A model generated the notes under the pieces. That model made no database searches. It was given only the letters and a program-made list of their open reading frames with translations, and was not told the DNA's origin. From Polaribacter sp. (GTDB lineage Bacteria; Bacteroidota; Bacteroidia; Flavobacteriales; Flavobacteriaceae), in the NCBI GenBank assembly GCA_020740485.1, contig DYMN01000007.1, positions 1-64,000 of the forward strand: a DNA stretch of 64,000 bases. Reading direction: 5' to 3'. This document shows, piece after piece, positions 1 to 8,648 of this stretch. Positions within the stretch are counted from its first letter, which is position 1, and the number at the start of each line of letters is the position of its first letter. A program made the translations under genes and the position numbers.

Positions 1-145
1 TTTTTTAACGGAACTTATTTTGGAAAGAGCCTTTGAAGAAAATACATTACAACCTGAACCAACTGTCATTCCATTTGATTTTGATAAAATTTACAAAAGC
101 AAAGGAAAAGTAATTCCGGTGGAATGGCGCATTAAGAAAAAATAA
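1..145 (+). CDS. C-terminal end of an unidentified protein (partial)
   Basis: An open frame enters from the left edge (codons from base 2) and stops at TAA 143-145, giving 47 residues that end in VEWRIKKK. The reading frame has a plausible coding composition, but I do not recognise the family from this fragment. It runs towards the convergent adenine deaminase gene, leaving about 70 bases between the two stops. No clear hairpin terminator was seen in that gap. Confidence 0.6.
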   Translation, partial: FLTELILERAFEENTLQPEPTVIPFDFDKIYKSKGKVIPVEWRIKKK

Positions 146-216
146 TAAGAATCTCCAAACTCCGAAATTTTAGAAACCTTTTGGGTTTAATAGGTTCTTA
201 AACAGAGCGATAAGAT

Positions 217-1224
217 TTATTTATTTTTATCGTAATAAGTTTCTAATTCTTTCAAATATTTCTCTTTTGTAACTTGATCCAAAAGTGAATACTCAAAAGA
301 ATTTCTTGCCAAAACGTACAAGTCTTCTTTGCTTAAATTCAATGCTTTTTGAATCTCCTCGTAATTTTTGTTGACTTGTCCGCCAAAATAGGCCGGATCA
401 TCTGAGTTTACGGTTACTTTTAATCCTATATCCATCATTTTCTTTAAAGGATGTTTTGTCAAATCTTCTTGCACTTTTAGGGCTTTGTTAGACAGTGGAC
501 AAACGGTCAGCGCCAAATCTCTTTTTATGATTTCTTTCACCAATTCAGGGTCTTGCAATGAATTATTTCCATGGTCTATTCGTTTTATTCCCAATAAATC
601 AATAGCTTCCCACACGTATTCCGCAGATCCTTCCTCGCCGGCGTGTGCTAATGGAATATACCCTTCTTTTACTGATGCTTCAAAAACACGTTGAAACTTG
701 CTCGGTGGATTTCCTTTTTCCGAAGAATCTAATCCTACTGCTTTGATTTTGTCCTTAAACGGTAAAGATTGTTCTAATGTTTTGAAACAAGCTTCTTCAC
801 TCAAATGACGTAAATAACTCATAATCAAAAGTGAAGTGATGCCAAATTTCTTTTTAGCATCATCACAAGCCCTTGAAATACCGTTGATAACGGTTTCAAA
901 GGTTATTCCTCTGTCGGTGTGCGTTTGCGGGTCAAACATGATTTCAGTATGACGCACATTCTGAATATTACATTTTTGGAGATAAGCAAAAGTTAAATCA
1001 TAAAAGTCTTGTTCGGTTTGCAAAGCATTAGCGCCTCGATAATAAATATCCAAAAAATCTTGTAAACAATCAAACTGATAGGCTTTTCTTAGCTCTTCTA
1101 CGGTAGCATAAGGAATCCCTATTTGATTGCGCTTTGCAATTTCAAATAATAATTCGGGTTCAAAGGTCCCTTCAATATGAAGGTGCAATTCCGCTTTGGG
1201 GAGATTTTTTATAAAGTCTTGCAT
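217..1224 (-). CDS. Adenine deaminase, adenosine-deaminase superfamily (type 2)
   Basis: 335 residues, full length for the family. It would hydrolyse adenine to hypoxanthine and ammonia in cytosolic purine salvage. Visible motifs are the metal-binding LPKAELHLHIEGT near the N-terminus (H14, H16), GLDSSEKGNPPSKF, AHAGEE, IDHG, LTVCPLSN and VNSDDPAYFGG. The GNPPSKF and DPAYFGG segments fit adenine deaminases of the Aah1/type 2 group better than classical adenosine deaminases; this is a family inference, so adenosine remains possible. A promoter-like TTG-N17-TAAATTTG lies just upstream. The HPRT-Adk fusion at 17.8-18.9 kb could use the hypoxanthine produced. Confidence 0.85.
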   Translation of the reverse strand: MQDFIKNLPKAELHLHIEGTFEPELLFEIAKRNQIGIPYATVEELRKAYQFDCLQDFLDIYYRGANALQTEQDFYDLTFAYLQKCNIQNVRHTEIMFDPQTHTDRGITFETVINGISRACDDAKKKFGITSLLIMSYLRHLSEEACFKTLEQSLPFKDKIKAVGLDSSEKGNPPSKFQRVFEASVKEGYIPLAHAGEEGSAEYVWEAIDLLGIKRIDHGNNSLQDPELVKEIIKRDLALTVCPLSNKALKVQEDLTKHPLKKMMDIGLKVTVNSDDPAYFGGQVNKNYEEIQKALNLSKEDLYVLARNSFEYSLLDQVTKEKYLKELETYYDKNK

Positions 1225-1245
1225 GGTTTACAGATTTTAGAATTA

Positions 1246-1273
1246 CAAATTTAAGTCTATTTTTTCATTTCAA
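1246..1273 (-). promoter_or_regulatory. Bacteroidetes-type promoter of the adenine deaminase gene
   Basis: Read on the minus strand, TTG (1273-1271), a 17-base spacer and TAAATTTG (1253-1246) match the Bacteroidetes housekeeping consensus TTG-N~19-TAnnTTTG. The start codon is 21 bases downstream of the -7 element, so the leader would be very short. Confidence 0.6.
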
Positions 1274-1342
1274 GTCTTTTTACAAACCAGTATTTTCCAT
1301 TTAATTTTATTTGTTAATTTTACAAATCTCAAATTAATCACA

Positions 1343-2497
1343 ATGAATTACGTAAAAACTTTAAATTCAAAACTTCCCGATGTGGGGACTTCTATTTTTG
1401 CAGTAATGTCCGGCTTGGCTAATGAAGTTAGGGCCATTAATCTTTCTCAAGGTTTTCCTGATTTTCCTATTTCGGAAGAATTGATTGATTTAGTACATCA
1501 CAATATGAAACAAGGCTATAATCAATATGCGCCTATGCAAGGAGTTCTAGCATTAAGAGAGGGAATAGCGTCTAAAACTTATGAAAAATACAAGGTGAAT
1601 TATGATCCGGTCAGTGAAATCACGATTACTTCAGGAGCCACAGAGGCTCTTTTTGATATTATTACGGCTGTGGTTCAGCCCAATGACGAAGTAATCATTA
1701 TTGAGCCTGCCTATGATTCTTACGCTCCTGCCATAGAATTATGCGGTGGAATCACCCGTTTTGTGTCCTTGAAATTACCGGATTATCATATTGACTGGAA
1801 TGAAGTGAAAAGCTTGATAAACATCAAAACTAAAATGATTATCATCAATACTCCTCATAATCCTACCGGAACGGTGTTGTCTAAAGCGGACTTAACAGAA
1901 TTGGAAAAAATTGTGGAAGAAACCGACTTGTTCGTGTTGAGTGATGAAGTATATGAACATTTGATATTTGATGGCATTAGACACGAGAGTGTATGTTATT
2001 ACCCAGAATTAGTGAAAAGGAGTTTTGTAGTAGGTTCATTTGGGAAAACTTTTCACGCTACCGGTTGGAAAATTGGGTTTGTGTTGGCTCCCAAGGAGTT
2101 AACGGCTGAATTGAGAAAAGTGCATCAATTTGTTACCTTTACCACCAATACACCCATCCAAATGGCACTTGCAGCGTACATTAAAAATCCTGCAAATTAT
2201 GAATATGTTTCAAATTTATATCAAGAAAAGAGAGATTTTTTTGTGAATGCAATTAAAAAATCTCGTTTTAAAATTATGCCTTGCAATGGCACTTATTTTC
2301 AATTGCTGAATTATGATGGTATTTCCAACGAGAGTGAAATGGATTTTGCCATCCGATTAACCAAAGAATACGGTTTGGCAACTATTCCGGTTTCCCCGTT
2401 CTATCACAACCAAAAAGACGATAAAATGTTAAGGGTTTGTTTTGCAAAAACAGAAGAAACTTTGATAAAAGCAGCTGATATCTTAAATAAAATTTAA
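1343..2497 (+). CDS. Class I/II PLP-dependent aminotransferase, methionine/glutamine aminotransferase type (YbdL-like)
   Basis: 384 residues, a fold-type I aminotransferase. Seen: NTPHNPTG (about 169-176), DEVYEHL with the pyridine-nitrogen Asp at 201, and the PLP-Schiff-base lysine K235 in GSFGKTFHATGWKIGF. The N-terminal SQGFPDFP and the FHATGWKIG context resemble E. coli YbdL and glutamine transaminase K, which transaminate methionine or glutamine with 2-oxo acids. The next gene starts 5 bases after the stop and encodes an omega-amidase-like protein. The pair therefore suggests coupled transamination/deamidation or methionine (KMTB) salvage. Exact substrate is inferred. Confidence 0.85.
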   Translation: MNYVKTLNSKLPDVGTSIFAVMSGLANEVRAINLSQGFPDFPISEELIDLVHHNMKQGYNQYAPMQGVLALREGIASKTYEKYKVNYDPVSEITITSGATEALFDIITAVVQPNDEVIIIEPAYDSYAPAIELCGGITRFVSLKLPDYHIDWNEVKSLINIKTKMIIINTPHNPTGTVLSKADLTELEKIVEETDLFVLSDEVYEHLIFDGIRHESVCYYPELVKRSFVVGSFGKTFHATGWKIGFVLAPKELTAELRKVHQFVTFTTNTPIQMALAAYIKNPANYEYVSNLYQEKRDFFVNAIKKSRFKIMPCNGTYFQLLNYDGISNESEMDFAIRLTKEYGLATIPVSPFYHNQKDDKMLRVCFAKTEETLIKAADILNKI

Positions 2498-2502
2498 TTA
2501 AA

Positions 2503-3306
2503 ATGACACCTGAAAATTTATATATTGCCTTAGCACAAGCAGATTTGGCTTGGAAAGACAAAGAAACCAATTTTTTAAAATTTGAGAAATGGTTTTACGA
2601 CACGAAAGAACCTTTAGACTTAGTCGTATTGCCCGAAATGTTCAATACCGGATTTGTAACTGAACCTATTGATGTGGCTGAACCTATGACCGGAAAAACA
2701 GTTCAATGGATGAAAACACAAGCGGTTCAAAATAAATTTTCCATTATAGGAAGTGTGATTATTGAAGAAAATGGAAATTACTACAATCGGTTGATTCATA
2801 TTGACAGAAATGGCGAAATGCAATACTATGATAAAAGGCATTTGTTTACTTATGGAGGAGAACATCACCAATTTAAAGCCGGAGATAAAAAGTTAATTAT
2901 CAATATCAACAGTTGGAAAATACAGCCTTTGGTGTGCTATGACTTGCGCTTTCCGGTATGGGCAAAAAATGTATATGAAAATGGAGAAAATGCCTACGAT
3001 GTGTTAGTTTATATAGCCAATTGGCCCTCTGCAAGGGCTTATGCTTTCAGACAGTTGTTGATAGCCAGAGCCATTGAAAATCAATCGTACGTAATAGGAG
3101 TTAATAGAGTAGGAGTAGACGGAAAAGGGCTATATTATCAAGGAAATACTACAGCTATTGATTTTAAAGGTAATCACATTGCCGAATTAAATCCGGATGA
3201 AGAAGTATTCGAAATTGTTCACTTGATCTACAATGATTTACAAAAATATAGAGCAGAATTTCCGGTGGGAATGGACTGGGATCAATTTGAAATCAAATTG
3301 CAATAA
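2503..3306 (+). CDS. Nitrilase-superfamily omega-amidase (YafV/NIT2-like)
   Basis: 267 residues, the usual length for this branch. The Glu-Lys-Cys catalytic triad is visible as E45 in VVLPEMFNTGF, K111 in YYDKRHLF and C145 in LVCYDLRFPVW. Members hydrolyse the amide of 2-oxoglutaramate or 2-oxosuccinamate. It lies 5 bases downstream of the YbdL-like aminotransferase and is almost certainly cotranscribed with it. Such an amidase makes transamination of glutamine irreversible. No signal peptide, so cytosolic. Substrate preference cannot be read from sequence alone. Confidence 0.87.
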   Translation: MTPENLYIALAQADLAWKDKETNFLKFEKWFYDTKEPLDLVVLPEMFNTGFVTEPIDVAEPMTGKTVQWMKTQAVQNKFSIIGSVIIEENGNYYNRLIHIDRNGEMQYYDKRHLFTYGGEHHQFKAGDKKLIININSWKIQPLVCYDLRFPVWAKNVYENGENAYDVLVYIANWPSARAYAFRQLLIARAIENQSYVIGVNRVGVDGKGLYYQGNTTAIDFKGNHIAELNPDEEVFEIVHLIYNDLQKYRAEFPVGMDWDQFEIKLQ

Positions 3307-3307
3307 A

Positions 3308-4375
3308 TTATCTAAAGGATTCAAAATCAATTTTTAAAGAAAATATATTGCTATACAAGGCATTACCCACGCTTGCAATGTTAGTAAGTGCATAGTCAAT
3401 GTGAATGCCATTGTATTCAAAACCCACGCCAATATTAGGCTGAAAGCTCAAACTTTTGCTATTGTCTAATTCCAAGGTGTGTTGTATATTGTTTAGTCCG
3501 GCTCTAACATAAACTATTTGTAAATAATCAGCTTCCAATCCTAATGCCGGTTCTACGCTTGCAAAGGAAGTGTGTAGCAAGTCATTGGTTTCTACAAAAC
3601 GCACATTCAAATCCAAATTGGATTGCAAGCCGATATCGCGCGTGATTTCCCATTTTTTACCTAAGCCCAATTGCATTTTCGGTATAGTAATTTCAGTGGT
3701 TTCAGGCAGTTCTTGATTTTGGTAAGGTATGGCATTTTGAATTTTTTTAAATTCATCTTCATTAATCGTCCAAGAGTTATAGGTGGTAGTAATGTCTCTA
3801 ATCATTATTCCATAAGACCAGTTTTCATTTTGATACTGCAATCCGGCGTCAAAGCCAAAACCAAGTGAATTTGCAAATTTTCCAATGCGTCTGTGTACTA
3901 TTTTTGCACTAATACCCCAACTAAAGTCTTTCATTAGGGGTTTTTGAGCAAAAGAAAACAAAAAGGCATAATCGGCAGCAGAAAAAAGTTTGATTCTGTT
4001 GTAATCTACATTTCCTTCGCTGTCAATTAATTCTGTGGTGTCCATAATATCATCTACCCCAAATCTCAACAGAGAAAAACCAATGGTTGAGTTATTGTCT
4101 ATTGGTTTTGCATATCCAATGTAATCATATTGAGCAATATTGGCAAAATAAGCCGCGTGCATCAAACTGATTTCAGAATCTTCCATTTGAGTCAATCCGG
4201 CGGGATTCCAATAGCCGGCTGTAACGTCATTCACATTAGCAACTACCGCTTTTCCCATTGCCAAAGCGTTTGCATTAACGCCAATATTTAAAAACTCATT
4301 AGAATATTTGCGCACAGATTGAGCATTGGAAACCAAACTGAAGATAAAAATAAAAGTTAAGAATCTTGATTTCAC
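3308..4375 (-). CDS. PorV/PorQ-family outer-membrane beta-barrel protein (PorV2-like)
   Basis: 355 residues with an N-terminal signal peptide (MKSRFLTFIFIFSLVSNAQ). The mature start, with GVNANALAMGKAVVA and NDVTAGYWNPAGL, is the hallmark of the PorV/PorQ (UPF0164-like) family. The rest alternates polar and hydrophobic residues like a transmembrane barrel. Family members act in or beside the type IX secretion system, where PorV shuttles cargo to the attachment complex. This protein matches the PorV2 variety rather than canonical PorV, and its role in secretion is unproven. The convergent amidase gene ends 1 base away, with no room for a terminator. Confidence 0.75.
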   Translation of the reverse strand: MKSRFLTFIFIFSLVSNAQSVRKYSNEFLNIGVNANALAMGKAVVANVNDVTAGYWNPAGLTQMEDSEISLMHAAYFANIAQYDYIGYAKPIDNNSTIGFSLLRFGVDDIMDTTELIDSEGNVDYNRIKLFSAADYAFLFSFAQKPLMKDFSWGISAKIVHRRIGKFANSLGFGFDAGLQYQNENWSYGIMIRDITTTYNSWTINEDEFKKIQNAIPYQNQELPETTEITIPKMQLGLGKKWEITRDIGLQSNLDLNVRFVETNDLLHTSFASVEPALGLEADYLQIVYVRAGLNNIQHTLELDNSKSLSFQPNIGVGFEYNGIHIDYALTNIASVGNALYSNIFSLKIDFESFR

Positions 4376-4580
4376 TTAAATATGATTTTAACTTAACAAA
4401 AATACATTTTATAAAGAGATAAACTAAAAAATGATTTTTTTATTGTTTTAAAAATATTTTAAAAATTTTATAATAATTTTTCAAATAATTAAATAAAGGA
4501 TAATCAGTAATATAGATTCTTTGTTCTAATGTATAAGTAAATTTTATTGCATTATTGAAAAATAATATTGCGTTAATCAC

Positions 4581-4610
4581 TTGCATATTCTAAAAATGGG
4601 TGTATATTTG
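4581..4610 (+). promoter_or_regulatory. Perfect Bacteroidetes promoter driving a short transcript
   Basis: TTG at 4581-4583, a spacer of exactly 19 bases, and TATATTTG at 4603-4610. This is a full match to the TTG-N19-TAnnTTTG consensus. The predicted transcription start is near 4616, just where a self-complementary stretch begins. Confidence 0.75.
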
Positions 4611-4614
4611 CATC

Positions 4615-4694
4615 GTTATTAGTGAAAGCTAATAACTACTTTTTCTTTTTCATAGCAATTTTTCCGCCCTTGGTTTACCAAGGGCGGTTTTTTT
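4615..4694 (+). ncRNA. Candidate small RNA (or transcription attenuator leader), about 80 nt
   Basis: Downstream of the perfect promoter lie, in order: a stem GTTATTAG (4615-4622) with CTAATAAC (4629-4636) closed by a TGAAAG loop; a pyrimidine-rich single-stranded linker (about 4637-4650); and an 11-bp terminator stem (4664-4687) followed by seven T. No open reading frame fits between promoter and terminator. The layout of promoter, hairpin, linker and intrinsic terminator is that of a free small RNA. Because the permease gene follows on the same strand, the alternative is a leader that terminates unless antiterminated. I recognise no known RNA family in it. Confidence 0.55.
4664..4694 (+). 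terminator. Strong intrinsic terminator ending the small transcript
   Basis: CCGCCCTTGGT (4664-4674), a two-base loop and ACCAAGGGCGG (4677-4687) form an 11-bp GC-rich perfect stem followed by TTTTTTT (4688-4694). It is one of the most GC-rich stretches in an otherwise AT-rich gap. Confidence 0.85.
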
Positions 4695-4751
4695 GTTATT
4701 ATTTCTTATAATTTGATAATTCAACTTAAATTTGCAAAAAAATTTCACAAA

Positions 4752-6440
4752 ATGTTTGAGTGGTTTTATAATCTTTTTTTGCCTACTCCTACGCCGGATA
4801 TTACCCAATCGCTGATAACCATTATGTTAGCCATAGGTGGCGGGGTGCTTTTAGGACGACTTAAAATAGGGGAAGTATCTCTGGGCGTGGCTGCCGTTAT
4901 GTTTATGGGCTTGCTTTTAGGCCATTTTGGTTATAGAATACAACCTGATTTATTAGTATTTATAAGAGATTTTGGGCTTATCCTTTTTGTATATGGAATT
5001 GGAATTCAAGTAGGACCGGCTTTCTTTTCTTCGATGAAGCAAGAGGGATTAAAACTCAATATTTTATCGGTCAGTACGGTTTTGTTAAGCGGTGTAGTTG
5101 CGTTTATCCTATTTAAACTAACTAATATGAACCCGGAAAATGTAGTCGGAATTATGACCGGTGCTGTAACGAATACACCAGGTTTGGGAGCCGCTAAAAC
5201 TACACTACACGAGATACAAGCTAATTTTCCGGATAGAACATTTTCCGATCCTGCAATTGCTTACGCCATTACTTATCCTTTAGGAGTTTTGGGGATTATT
5301 TCGATGATCTATTTGTCTAAAATAGTCTTCAAAGTTGACTCAGAGATGGAAATGAGAAAATTCAGAATGTTACGCATTAAAAGTGAGGTGCCTTTACTTG
5401 CCAAAAAATGCAGAATTACTAATGATAATTTTATTGACAAATCGGTTTATCAAGTTTTAAAGGAATTGGGTGTGGAAATTCTGGTTACGAGATTAAAACG
5501 CAGTGGTAAAGAGCACGTGACATCACCAACGTTAGATACGCATTTTCAAAAGAATGACGTAGTGATGATTTTTGGTAAAGAAGATGAGGTTGATAAGTTT
5601 ATTCAAAATGCTGGGCGTGAATCTTCTGATTTGTTCATTGAAACTACAGGCGAAATAAGAGTAAAAAATCTTTTTGTTACTAATCCCAAAGCGGTTCACA
5701 AAAAATTGGTAGAATTGGACTTATACAACAAATACGAGCTTAAAGTTACTCGTGTTTTTCGTTCGGGACAAGAAATTTTAGCAAGACCCTCCTTGGAATT
5801 ATTTTATGGCGATAAGTTAAGAGTCGTAGGAAGTCAGGAAGCAATTGAAGAGGTTGAAAAAATCATAGGAAACTCTGAAAAGAAATTATTACAACCTGAT
5901 TTTTTATCCTTATTTGGTGGGCTGTTAGTAGGTGTATTAATTGGTTCAATTCCCATCTTTATTCCATCAATGCCGGTCCCCATAAAATTGGGTTTTGCTA
6001 CCGGACCACTTTTGGCTGCTTTAATCATCAGCCGATATGGAGGCATAGGAGCAGTACATTCTTACATCAATAGTGGTGCAATTCTTTTTATGAAAGAACT
6101 AGGTATCAGCTTATTTTTTGTTTCTGTTGGGGTTCACGCCGGTGAAGGTTTTTATGATAATTTTATAAAATACGATGGTTGGTTAATGATGTTTTATGGA
6201 ATGTTTATTTTTTTAATTCCACTTTTATTTATGATTATCATTGCGAAATATTTTATGAAATTAAATTTTTTGCAATTAACAGGACTGATCAGTGGTACTT
6301 ACACCGACTCGGCGGCATTAGCTTTCAGCACCTCTTTTTTAAAAAGTGATATTCCCATTCAAACTTATGCAACGGTATATCCTTTAGCTACTATAATAAG
6401 GATTTTGGTAGCCCAGTTTTTAGTGTTGTTATTGGTTTAA
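4752..6440 (+). CDS. AspT/YidE-family putative transporter with two TrkA-C (RCK) domains
   Basis: 562 residues from ATG 4752. An in-frame ATG at 4713 would add 13 residues that look untranslated (basic, AT-run encoded) and would overlap the TAAATTTG box, so I prefer 4752. Domain order: five or six membrane helices (about 15-190), two soluble RCK_C-like regulatory domains (about 200-370, including YELKVTRVFRSGQEI), then about five more helices ending at the C-terminus. The internal duplication (GAVTNTPGLGAAKTTL in the first half, GLISGTYTDSAALAFS in the second) is typical of aspartate:alanine exchanger and YidE/YbjL permeases. The substrate is unknown; organic acid or amino acid exchange is family inference. 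Confidence 0.8.
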   Translation: MFEWFYNLFLPTPTPDITQSLITIMLAIGGGVLLGRLKIGEVSLGVAAVMFMGLLLGHFGYRIQPDLLVFIRDFGLILFVYGIGIQVGPAFFSSMKQEGLKLNILSVSTVLLSGVVAFILFKLTNMNPENVVGIMTGAVTNTPGLGAAKTTLHEIQANFPDRTFSDPAIAYAITYPLGVLGIISMIYLSKIVFKVDSEMEMRKFRMLRIKSEVPLLAKKCRITNDNFIDKSVYQVLKELGVEILVTRLKRSGKEHVTSPTLDTHFQKNDVVMIFGKEDEVDKFIQNAGRESSDLFIETTGEIRVKNLFVTNPKAVHKKLVELDLYNKYELKVTRVFRSGQEILARPSLELFYGDKLRVVGSQEAIEEVEKIIGNSEKKLLQPDFLSLFGGLLVGVLIGSIPIFIPSMPVPIKLGFATGPLLAALIISRYGGIGAVHSYINSGAILFMKELGISLFFVSVGVHAGEGFYDNFIKYDGWLMMFYGMFIFLIPLLFMIIIAKYFMKLNFLQLTGLISGTYTDSAALAFSTSFLKSDIPIQTYATVYPLATIIRILVAQFLVLLLV

Positions 6441-6474
6441 CTCTATACTACTTTTAACAACGATTAAATAAAAA

Positions 6475-6507
6475 AAAACCAATTCCGATTTTCGCAGAAT
6501 TGGTTTT
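6475..6507. terminator. Bidirectional intrinsic terminator between convergent genes
   Basis: AAAACCAATTC (6475-6485) pairs with GAATTGGTTTT (6497-6507) across an 11-base loop. A-runs on the left and T-runs on the right allow termination in both directions, serving the permease and the phosphorylase genes. Confidence 0.8.
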
Positions 6508-6553
6508 ATTATATTTGACTACTAAAAAACTTGTGCGTAAAAGTAATTCGAAA

Positions 6554-8218
6554 TTACTTATATAGCTTCGTATAATATTCATCTGCCATTCTTCCTGAAT
6601 CAAAATAAGGTGCTATCTGATTCATACTGGTTTCAACCAAATCCCACCATTTTTTAGGTGTTTCGTAATACATTGGAATAACTTCGGTTTCTAACATTTC
6701 GTATAAATTGGCTAAATCCAATTGGTCTTGCATATACACCGGCAATGTATGATCAATAATGGGCAAAACAAATGAATTTTGCTTTTTATTCATATCTTTA
6801 AATTCCCTTACCCAACCGTCATTTGTCGAGAAATTGATAGCTCCATTCATAGCAGCGGTCATTCCGCTGGTTCCGGATGCTTCGCGTGTTACACGCGGAT
6901 TGTTCAACCAAATATCGGCACCACCTTTGAGCGTTCTAGACAATTTGAGTTCATGTCCTACCAAAACAGCCATATTCTTAATGTTTTGGCTCATGTGCGA
7001 TAGATGATTAAATGCCTGGATGCCTACATAATCCATAGGATAAGGCTTGCCGGCAAAAATGATTTGGACAGGTTTTTCTTTATTGTTTAATATTTTTAGG
7101 AATCTATCCATGTCGCGTGTGATTAAATCCGGACGTTTGTAGCCGGCAAAACGACGTGCCCAAACAATAGTAAACACATTGGGGTCAAATAATTTCCCTG
7201 TTTGGTCTGCTACCAATTCGAAAAGCTTATTTTTTAGATGTCTTTTTCTTTTTTGTAATCCTTCGCGGTCTTTTTTTGCTCTTGCATCTTCTAAAATTTC
7301 ATCTGCCCAATATTTTTTATTTTGTGCATTGGTTATGTAATCAATCTTACAGATGTCCTTGTGATTTTTCCACATTTCATTGGAAACTTCACCATGAAGT
7401 TTTGAAACGGCATTGGCAGCGTGCGCTAAACGAAGGGCTACTAAACTATGATTGAAAATAGTGTCTTTGATTCCGGTAATTTCTCTTACTTTTTCCATGC
7501 TCAATCCGTCAAAGAAACTCATTTCATTGAGCAGATTGATATCGTGTTTTTCATTGCCGGCTTCCTCCGGAGTGTGGGTGGTGAAAACCAAACGTTTCTG
7601 AATGTCTTTTATATTACCGTATTTATTGTAAAGAGAGAAGACTAATGAAAGTGCGTGCGCTTCATTGATATGATATATATCCGGTTCATATTCTAATATA
7701 TCTAATAATTTGGCACCCCCGATTCCTAAAACCATGGTAGAAGCAATCTTCGCTTTTTGTTCATAATCATACAAACGGTTGGTGGTAGATTGTGCTAAAA
7801 AGTCGTTTTCAGGAACATCTGTAGAAAGGAAAAACATGGGAGCTGTACCGAATGTTTCCGGATTCAAAAACATGGCTTTTACCCAAACATCGTGATTGTT
7901 GATTTGAATTTTAAATTTGATTCCGGTTTCTTCCAAAAAATGATAATGTTTGTCTCTAAATTGAACCCCCATCGTATCATCTTCATTGAGAATCTGGTCG
8001 AAATAGCCTTTTTTCCATAAAATTCCGATACCTATTTCGTTTTGTTTAAGATCATACACACTTCGCATGTGAGAACCGGCTAAAAAGCCTAAACCACCGG
8101 AGTATATTTTCAAACTTTGGTCAATAGCAAATTCCATACTGAAATACACTACGGGTTTTTTGTATTTCGGATCAAATTTATAAGGGTGTTGATACTGTTT
8201 TGGTAATGTCTTGCCCAT
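6554..8218 (-). CDS. glgP: Alpha-glucan (glycogen) phosphorylase, GT35, with altered PLP-lysine position
   Basis: 554 residues, the short alpha-glucan phosphorylase type that lacks the long N-terminal regulatory region of animal enzymes. Seen: VVYFSMEFAIDQSLKIYSGGLGFLAG at the N-terminus (in parts), HINEAHA, ARRFAGYKRPDL, and EASGTSGMTAAMNGA with STNDGW near 446-475. Family members phosphorolyse glycogen or maltodextrin to glucose-1-phosphate. In typical members the Met of this motif is followed by the lysine that binds PLP (EASGTxxMK). Here that residue is Thr454 (codon ACC on the minus strand at 6859-6857). Whether this enzyme binds PLP conventionally is therefore in doubt. It is flanked by no other glycogen gene in the window. 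Confidence 0.85.
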   Translation of the reverse strand: MGKTLPKQYQHPYKFDPKYKKPVVYFSMEFAIDQSLKIYSGGLGFLAGSHMRSVYDLKQNEIGIGILWKKGYFDQILNEDDTMGVQFRDKHYHFLEETGIKFKIQINNHDVWVKAMFLNPETFGTAPMFFLSTDVPENDFLAQSTTNRLYDYEQKAKIASTMVLGIGGAKLLDILEYEPDIYHINEAHALSLVFSLYNKYGNIKDIQKRLVFTTHTPEEAGNEKHDINLLNEMSFFDGLSMEKVREITGIKDTIFNHSLVALRLAHAANAVSKLHGEVSNEMWKNHKDICKIDYITNAQNKKYWADEILEDARAKKDREGLQKRKRHLKNKLFELVADQTGKLFDPNVFTIVWARRFAGYKRPDLITRDMDRFLKILNNKEKPVQIIFAGKPYPMDYVGIQAFNHLSHMSQNIKNMAVLVGHELKLSRTLKGGADIWLNNPRVTREASGTSGMTAAMNGAINFSTNDGWVREFKDMNKKQNSFVLPIIDHTLPVYMQDQLDLANLYEMLETEVIPMYYETPKKWWDLVETSMNQIAPYFDSGRMADEYYTKLYK

Positions 8219-8648
8219 GTTAAGATAAATCTTTACTTTGTTTAAATTAATTTTTGTTTCTAAAAAAGAGGGACAAAAGTAAACTATTTTAAGAGAATTT
8301 CTGCAAATAAAATATTAAAGCAGCTTATTCAATGGCATCTATATGAATAGTTTACATATTTTTTTAAAAATAATAAACTACGAGTGTTTAGCTTTAAATT
8401 CCATTAAATGAATGTTTTACGATTGAAACTGTTTTAATTTGTTTAAAAACGAAAACCTTTGCGTAATTTTATAAATTTGTTGATAAAATGGTTGATAATT
8501 TAGTGATTTTATATGTTTTGTAGCCTATATCATAAATTAAGTTTTGTTAGGATTAAATAAAAATGATTTATAGAGCCCATCTCAACTGAAAGAAAATACT
8601 TAACAAATAAAAAATAGTATTAAATTTGTATTTTTGATAGATTTTCCA
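8219..8648. other. 430-base gap between divergent genes; promoters only
   Basis: AT-rich with no ORF of note and no strong hairpin. A minus-strand -7-like element TACTTTTG (8281-8274) lies about 55 bases before the phosphorylase start. On the plus strand TAAATTTG (8621-8628) and TATTTTTG (8629-8636) are candidate -7 elements close to the secreted-protein start at 8649. Neither has a well-spaced TTG. I see nothing else in this stretch. Confidence 0.45.

Larger units (their letters stand above)
4376..4751. other. 376-base gap: AT-rich DNA plus a small transcription unit
   Basis: The left part (about 4430-4560) is almost pure A/T and shows no ORF or clear repeat. The right part holds a perfect Bacteroidetes promoter at 4581-4610, a small hairpin at 4615-4636 and a strong terminator at 4664-4694, all ahead of the permease gene. 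These are annotated separately. A TAAATTTG -7-like box at 4727-4734 may be the permease promoter, although no well-spaced TTG accompanies it. Confidence 0.6.

Noticed and set aside
4376-4580. Replication origin or AT-rich regulatory region
   Set aside because: It is AT-rich, but I found no DnaA-box cluster, and there are no dnaA or dnaN neighbours.
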